From: Whalleya microplaca
Lineage: Eukaryota; Ascomycota; Sordariomycetes; Xylariales; Xylariaceae
Length of the DNA: 64,000 nt
Reading direction: 5' to 3'
Assembly (NCBI GenBank): GCA_022497155.1
Contig: MU385726.1
Location: 682,001-746,000 of the forward strand
Below the pieces are notes generated by a model that was not told where the DNA came from, did not search any database, and saw nothing but the letters and a program-made list of their open reading frames with translations. Shown piece by piece: positions 58,709 through 64,000 of the stretch. The translations under genes were made by a program, and so were the position numbers. The first letter of the stretch is position 1. Every line of letters begins with the position of its first letter.

Positions 58709-60856
58709 GATTAGGGCCTAAGTTAAATAATAAGCTCACAAAAGTTGGTCACGGAGTATAGTCGTGTAATTCCATGTAATATTTTAAATACAGAATTAGG
58801 TAATGAGACTTGATTATTGTGAGAATTAGCTATTTTGGAGAGGCGGGTTAGATTGTCGGCGATCTAGTGATAGACACTGTAGACGTAGATGACTGGAAAA
58901 TGACTCGTAGAAAGCTGGATCTTGGTTCACCCAAAGTCTGACATCCTCTAGGGCCATTCATAACTTCTTTTACTCCATATTTGTGCGATATCGCAACGTG
59001 GCTTGGTGGCTTGCATGATACAACGGCCTAGATATATATTCAGGTGCTCACGAGATGCCTTGTACGACATCAGTCCTTGGCCCCTAAATCCGTATAAGTG
59101 ATATTAACCCTCGAATATGCCACGTAGTTGCTGGAGTATTTTCCTCTCTTATCATATCGGATAAATTACCCTTTGGCTGCTTACGGTGGTAATTCTACCC
59201 TTTGGAGACTTGCAATTGATCTCGCAGGGTTGTTGTTATCATTGTTCCTCCCGGTAAAAACAGAGCAATAACGATATCAAAGCGATTTTAGATACTAGAT
59301 ATTGCTAGTATTTCTTGAGCTACTGGAATAAGACAAGATCATAGTTATGAATATAGCATAGTTATATCAGCGATAGAAGTGAGTACCAAATCTTCACACT
59401 AGCTTCAAAATTAATGACTGTAAGCATAATTTTCTTATAATAACTACCTGTCAAGATAGGCGTAGTATATATATATATATATACCGCCTTTTCTTATGTA
59501 ACTTGGGAGATCACCTAGCCGGAAGCTTATGTTTAAAAGAGGTCTTCCTAATAACCGTAGTAATAACTTAGAACAAGACAACCCTCAATCCAAGGTGAAA
59601 ATGGCGAAGTCGGCTTTTGGGAGTACTTTAAATATCACAACATAATTCGATGTATAAAACTCACCACTATTAATACATAAAGACTAGGGAAGGCATACCA
59701 TATAAGGGAAAAAAACTTATTAGCATGGAGGATATCTTTCCAGCAGCATACACTACTAATTTGTAGCCACCATGAAGGACAGACGCCGTAAGGACATACG
59801 CCGTTTGATGGTGGGATGTAGTGATATATTTTATTCTTTTCGATGGGTCAACATGGAAAGAATGATCATCTTGTCTGCACTGTCTCAGTGTCTATTGCGT
59901 ACGTCTTTGGTTGGTCTTGCTGCAGAACAAGGTCTTCCAGCGCTTTTGAACAAAACGAGATCCAAGTAGTACCTAGTTAAATTCAAACACATCGACCAGT
60001 CTACGCTACGAAGAATGTCAGCTTGTGAAATGTAAGAGGTATTTTGATGAACATATCGACGATACAAACCATGAGAGTGACGCTCATCAACCAACCACGA
60101 AGGCGTAGAAGTTCGTAGAATGTCGTACTGAAAAAAGCTGTTACAAGCGCTAGTGCTACACTGTGTTTGATGCGGTTTCATCTGGCTGGCTTCGCAAAAT
60201 ACAAAAGCCACATAAGCTGCCTCAGTGTGGTAGATGGGGGGATATATGTTTACCTATTATAGCTATAAGCAGCCTATCCGTCTCATGCACTTATCAGCAA
60301 ATTATGTTAGGTATAAGGGTACGGAAAAGAGTGCCTTTCAACGTCTACGATCATCAAGTTCAAACTGAAACCAATTCACAGAGAAAGGAGAGACCGCACT
60401 AGTAACAAGAAAAGAAAGTAAGTTCAAAAGAGTGTATTAGTGATCTGTAAAGTTGAATATCTCAAAGAGTGTGTGTTCGCCTAAAAATGTGGGAAAAGCG
60501 ATGCCGGTGGCTCCAATGACGCCAGCAGTCCAGCTTAACTATACCGGCAAATATCACGTTTACAACATTCTTCTCCTATCATCGAATTGTCAGACAATGT
60601 GACCTTTTTCAACGAGTGAATATGGCGAGATGCAACAAGGGCTGTGGTCAGGGCTTGGAATATATCAATTTGCTAATAATTATTTATGGCCTCTGAGGGT
60701 GCTTGATGTTCTGAATCTGAGTCTAAGTCTAAGGTTCGGCAACAGGTCTTATATAGATCTTCTGCCGCAGTACGTATTTCTGGTACATATCTTATCTGTT
60801 GCCGACATAGCCGTCATTAGGTTGCTACCTCTTTTATTAGGTAGTTATATATCCTA
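58709..60856. other. Gene-poor intergenic region
   Basis: About 2.1 kb, AT-leaning, with a TA microsatellite (59466-59483). Several plus-strand frames of 60-100 codons (59772, 60163, 60630) have no motifs. The one at 60630-60923 runs into the MITE. Confidence 0.5.
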
Positions 60857-61185
60857 CTTGCTATGGCTAATTCGCCTCGACACGCCCCTAGGGCGTTACG
60901 CTTTAACTAGTAAAAGACCCTAGTAATATAAAAATTCCGATATATATTAGTGGAATATAAAAGTGACTTAGCTTTTAGTATAATTTATTAGATAAGTTAA
61001 AGTATTTTTGCTATATATTATTATATATTTAAAATAAAAATATATACGCTTAACGAATCTATATTTATTTATTAATATTTAAGGTAGTAGCGGATATATA
61101 TCGGAAACTTTTATATTATATAAGCTTTTTACTAATTAAAGCGTAACGCCTTAGGGGCATATCGAGGCAAATTAGCCATAGCAAG
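60857..61185. mobile_element. MITE-like non-autonomous element, TA-flanked
   Basis: 329 bp with inverted arms of about 60 bp: the left arm (60857-60916) begins CTTGCTATGGCTAATTCGCC and the right arm (61125-61185) ends AATTAGCCATAGCAAG. The flanks are TA at 60855-60856 and TA at 61186-61187, as for Tc1/mariner insertions. The arms differ mostly by C/T or G/A changes (CGAATTAGCC against CAAATTAGCC; CGTGTCGAGG against CATATCGAGG), so RIP also acted here. The middle is AT-only debris with no frame. Confidence 0.88.
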
Positions 61186-61187
61186 TA

Positions 61188-62090
61188 ATAGTATTAAATA
61201 ATATACCTTCGGAGAAAATATTCTGCATTATAAAAGTTGCTTACAACCAAAAAGGTGCCCTTATAAACCTCGACGTGCATGGAGGGACTTTTGTTGTAGT
61301 CAACCATGGTGGAGAAGGCAAATTCGGCCCAAGTCAACCTAGTGCTTCTTCTCTTCTTTGTTGATGCAATATTTAAGACATGGGGACTGCAATGCAAGTA
61401 TACTTTAGCATCGGATAATGTTACTACGGAGCCCAATAACACAGATCCTATGTTTTGGGTCTTAAAGGTAGCTGACTGAATGCAAGCGAATTAGAATAAG
61501 TAGGTATGTTATCCTATATTCTAATCTTATCACACAACAAGTCATATTAGACTTTTTAAGACATTGACGAGACAATTCTTTGAGACATTGTCTTGGTATG
61601 ATGGTGTCCCGTAGAAAGATGACTTTTGTGTAACATGACGACAACGAAAGAATAACAAGTGAGGTTTTGCGGATATATTCTCGGCTATTGAACTAGAACT
61701 GACATAACTAGTCTGAGTAACAGATACTAACCGTATTATAAGCTAGGAGTTTGCCGCATTTTACTCATTCAAAGTGTTATTAGCGTTGAAAACAACCACG
61801 AGGGCGTCTTCTTCTCCGAATATATACTCGTCGGTGAGCATTCATCACAAATAAATCGATTAAAAGCAAGATCGTGCTTCAAAATGTCGGCTCATCAACA
61901 TCATGCTCGTCATATTTTAATCTCTCGCGATGGAATAATAGCGATCGTGGCTTCGAGTTTTTACCAATAGAGTGTTGGCGCCGCCGCATCTACTGTCGGT
62001 TAGGACACCGAGATCGAGATTCCATGTTCCCGGCTTACATGTGACGTCTCAGGCCTTGGCATTCTCAACAGAGAAGAAGTAGACTTGCGC
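61188..62090. other. Intergenic with one coding-like minus-strand segment
   Basis: The minus strand at about 61194-61475 reads SVVTLSDAKVYLHC, then CSPHVLNIASTKKRRST, TWAEFAFSTMVDYNKSPSM and HVEVYKGTFLVV. Its codon-like composition suggests an old exon, but I do not recognise it, no splice partners were found, and the left end is cut near the MITE. The remainder holds nothing recognisable. Confidence 0.35.
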
Positions 62091-62094
62091 AGTG

Positions 62095-62958
62095 CTTATT
62101 ACTACTACGCTGTGCATGCGTTAGCGGTAAGCAACATATATCTTTGAATCCTGTATACCATCGGTAGTATAATAGACAAAATAACAAGGCCCTCAGGCTC
62201 ATGAGCATGAGAAATCAGTGTGATTAAACATTAGGATATGCTTATAGTAGAAGTCGATATGCCCCTGCTGTCCCTCCATAGACTTCCATATCTTCTTAGT
62301 ACGAATGCATTGTAGTATATCCGCTAAAAGAAAGGGATATCCCAGGTATAGATTCCAATAATTAGGGTAATCGTAACAATTGAGAATATTTCCACCTCAA
62401 AGATCCGGCGATAGAAGAACACAATAGAAAGCTGTGTAGGTAAAACCCAGAGCTCTGTCTACAGGTAAGGTAAGTCTACAGTAAAATCATCGAGCTATCA
62501 GCATCTTATCTGCTTGTATATAATCAAGCCACTATCAAAGGCTGGTCTCCTATGCCGCATGATTACCCCAGTTTGCTAGGACCGCGCCTAGAGACCCCTG
62601 TTAGTAAGAAGGATAGAGCCGGATCAACAGAAAAGGAAAGACTGACCCACGATGTTGGAAGTACTAATTCCCACGGATAACACCTGTTGGCATGAGAATG
62701 TGATATGCAAGGCAATGGAAGTGTAGCTCACTAGTCCAGGAATCATCAGATAATCGGCTGCTTGGAATCTGATCTCTGCAGCATCCGAGCTCTAAGTCTT
62801 ATCAATACAGCCACGATGGTTGGAAAAGAGAACACCACCGACATGATGATAATCTTGGTGCTACTACTGAGTGTCATGTTCCGTGGATCCGAGCTAGGTC
62901 TCAGCGTATGTAGTCGGGAAAAAGATGTTGCCAGAAGGAAGCACTGGCTGTGAATCAT
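62095..62958 (-). pseudogene. Broken fungal rhodopsin/PTH11-like integral membrane protein
   Basis: Fragments of one membrane protein follow each other on the minus strand in changing phases. From the start come KIIIMSVVFSFPTIVAVL and IRLRARMLQRSDSK (first helix), then after a shift near 62755 ADYLMIPGLVSYTSIALHI. Near 62440 LSIVFFYRRIFEVEIFSIVT and LIIGIYTWDIPFLLADILQC with KIWKSMEGQQGH appear, and after another shift near 62210 LVILSIILPMVYRIQRYM. The order RxRAR / ADDY-like / FYRRIF / LFQC-like / W-G-H / LPMxxR is that of fungal rhodopsin-domain (PF20684-type) proteins. Shifts and in-frame stops show it is dead. The methionine may be at 62877 or 62958. Confidence 0.65.
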
Positions 62959-63595
62959 TAGGGGTGCTGGATACTGAGTGTTTCATGGTTTCTAGGTAAA
63001 TATAAAGCTAAAACGTTGGCCTACATCCTAGGTGCCTTTCAATAGTTGGAATTGATCCTATAATAATCGCTCGCTCGACCTGCCTCTCTTCTCTGATTTG
63101 GGATGAACAGCCGATCCGCTGAAACCTAATCACGCATCGTTCAAACTCGCCATGGAATTGCTGACTGGGGAATTCTTTCAAACTAGTACACGTAAATACA
63201 CTAACCCCTCTTTCAGTACTTCAATCACTCTGAATCTGCAAGCACCGCTACGGTCGGATGTGGGACGTTTCCTGCAGCCACTCGGATAACACGTTCCTAC
63301 CTAGTCGAAAGGAAATGCATTCCAGGGTTGGATATATATGTTTTATATTTTGTCATGGGCTATGATCCTATATCTTCTCGCTGCTGTACAACCCACCCCA
63401 GCAGACGTACTCGGGTAGGTAAGCTTTCGGTAAGTACCTGCGGGACATCATCAATAGGCTAGTTTTAAGGTCCTCAGAATTCCACCTTTGACTATGCCTT
63501 GTCATAAATAATGCAGTTGTCCTTTCAAGGTGGATATTTTCAAGTTTTTGCCAGGGCTTCTTTCCATCCTCCTAAATAACACCCTCAATTATAAT
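62959..63595. promoter_or_regulatory. Upstream region of the UstYa-like gene
   Basis: About 640 bp. A TATA-like run (GGATATATATG) is at 63330-63340. TCGGGTAGGTAAGCTTTCGG (63410-63429) echoes the TACCTAGGTA style of other promoters here. No gene. Confidence 0.35.
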
Positions 63596-64000
63596 ATGTC
63601 ATCAACACAAGAGCCTCGCAGCTCCTCAGCTTCTCTCACAGAATCCTTCCCGTTTCTAAAAGGTGAGGATGAAAGCCTTCCAGAGGCGACTGGGCATTTG
63701 AACATAGAACTTCCAGCATATTTCACTCCACGTTGGTGGAACACCCCTCTCCTCAGATATGCCGTATTTCACGGGCTGGCTTTTTGCTTTTATGCTGTCC
63801 TATTCTCTTTGCTCGTGGCCCGACATTGGGATAGACTACAGCGACACGATTCAGTCACCTACTGTACGTATTAGCCTAAATGCAATTATAAGCGGGACTA
63901 AGAAACTTGTCTGTAGCGCCAGCCCAGGAAGCAATTGCATACGAAAATGTACCCATTGATGCACTCATAGTAAATAATAAGTTCAGTGGGTATCCAAATG
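63596..64000 (+). CDS. UstYa-like (DUF3328) protein, 5' part only, cut by window edge
   Basis: N-terminal part of a UstYa-family protein; members act in maturation of fungal ribosomal peptides such as ustiloxins and cyclochlorotine, and others in unrelated clusters. Model so far: join(63596..63863,63917..64000), partial. It starts MSSTQEPRSSSASLTESFP, then a Pro/Trp patch (AYFTPRWWN), a single membrane helix (LLRYAVFHGLAFCFYAVLFSLL-like, around residues 55-75) and, across a 53-bp intron, SPAQEAIAYENVPIDALIV and FSGYPN, the typical YSPAQ-x-x-x-x-YE block. The catalytic HxxHC motifs would lie past 64000. A methionine at 63530 could extend the start by 22 residues. Whether a peptide precursor lies nearby cannot be seen. 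Confidence 0.78.

Noticed and set aside
61194..61442. WAEFAFSTMVDYNKSP as a possible gypsy integrase tail
   Set aside because: The resemblance to the integrase LAEFAYN...SP block is short, with no neighbouring pol motifs or LTRs.

Overview
The window is nuclear DNA of a filamentous ascomycete (Pezizomycotina). Genes carry short GT-AG introns of about 45-250 bp, CCAAT boxes sit in divergent promoters, and TACCTAGGTAC-like motifs recur upstream of genes, as is common in Sordariomycetes. The encoded families are typically fungal: Fungal_trans_2-type regulator, GH76 DCW1/DFG5, Fsh1-type hydrolase, UstYa-like protein and PTH11/rhodopsin-like protein. Very AT-rich blocks with CpA-to-TpA decay point to RIP (repeat-induced point mutation). 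I would guess Sordariomycetes; no marker fixes the genus.

Layout. 1-2750 is AT-rich repeat DNA with a 42-bp tandem array and one LTR-like remnant. 2800-6444 holds a C-terminally short SDR (-) and a fungal transcription factor (+) transcribed divergently. 7358-16706 is a nested transposon: a Ty3/gypsy retroelement (7586-14692, minus strand) inside a pogo/Fot1-like DNA transposon with perfect 36-bp inverted ends. 16707-25585 is gene-poor and contains a GH76 cell-wall enzyme and a small eight-cysteine secreted protein. 25586-29078 has an F-box protein and a fructosyl-amino-acid-oxidase-like flavoenzyme. 30515-39807 is a dense housekeeping core: POP7, Rogdi/RAV2, NIPSNAP, ATP18 (subunit j), FSH1-type hydrolase and RPN5. 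40539-52500 is an accessory stretch of broken genes, a decaying cysteine/zinc-finger gene with a partial duplicate, palindromes and inverted repeats. 52570-58708 is a second housekeeping core: NAD(P)HX epimerase, mitochondrial ribosomal protein bS16m, 3-methylcrotonyl-CoA carboxylase alpha subunit and a PNPOx-like flavoprotein. 58709-64000 is gene-poor, with a 329-bp MITE, a broken rhodopsin-like gene, and the start of a UstYa-like gene running off the right edge.

How it fits together. Several housekeeping genes form head-to-head pairs sharing short promoters: POP7/Rogdi, NIPSNAP/ATP18, NNR/bS16m and MCCA/PNPOx-like. Mitochondrial functions recur (ATP18, bS16m, MCCA, NIPSNAP and possibly NNR). 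The accessory blocks between the cores show RIP, frameshifts and lost genes. Exon boundaries for the multi-exon genes were built by hand from splice consensus, preserved phase and family length, so single boundaries may be off although the family calls are firm.
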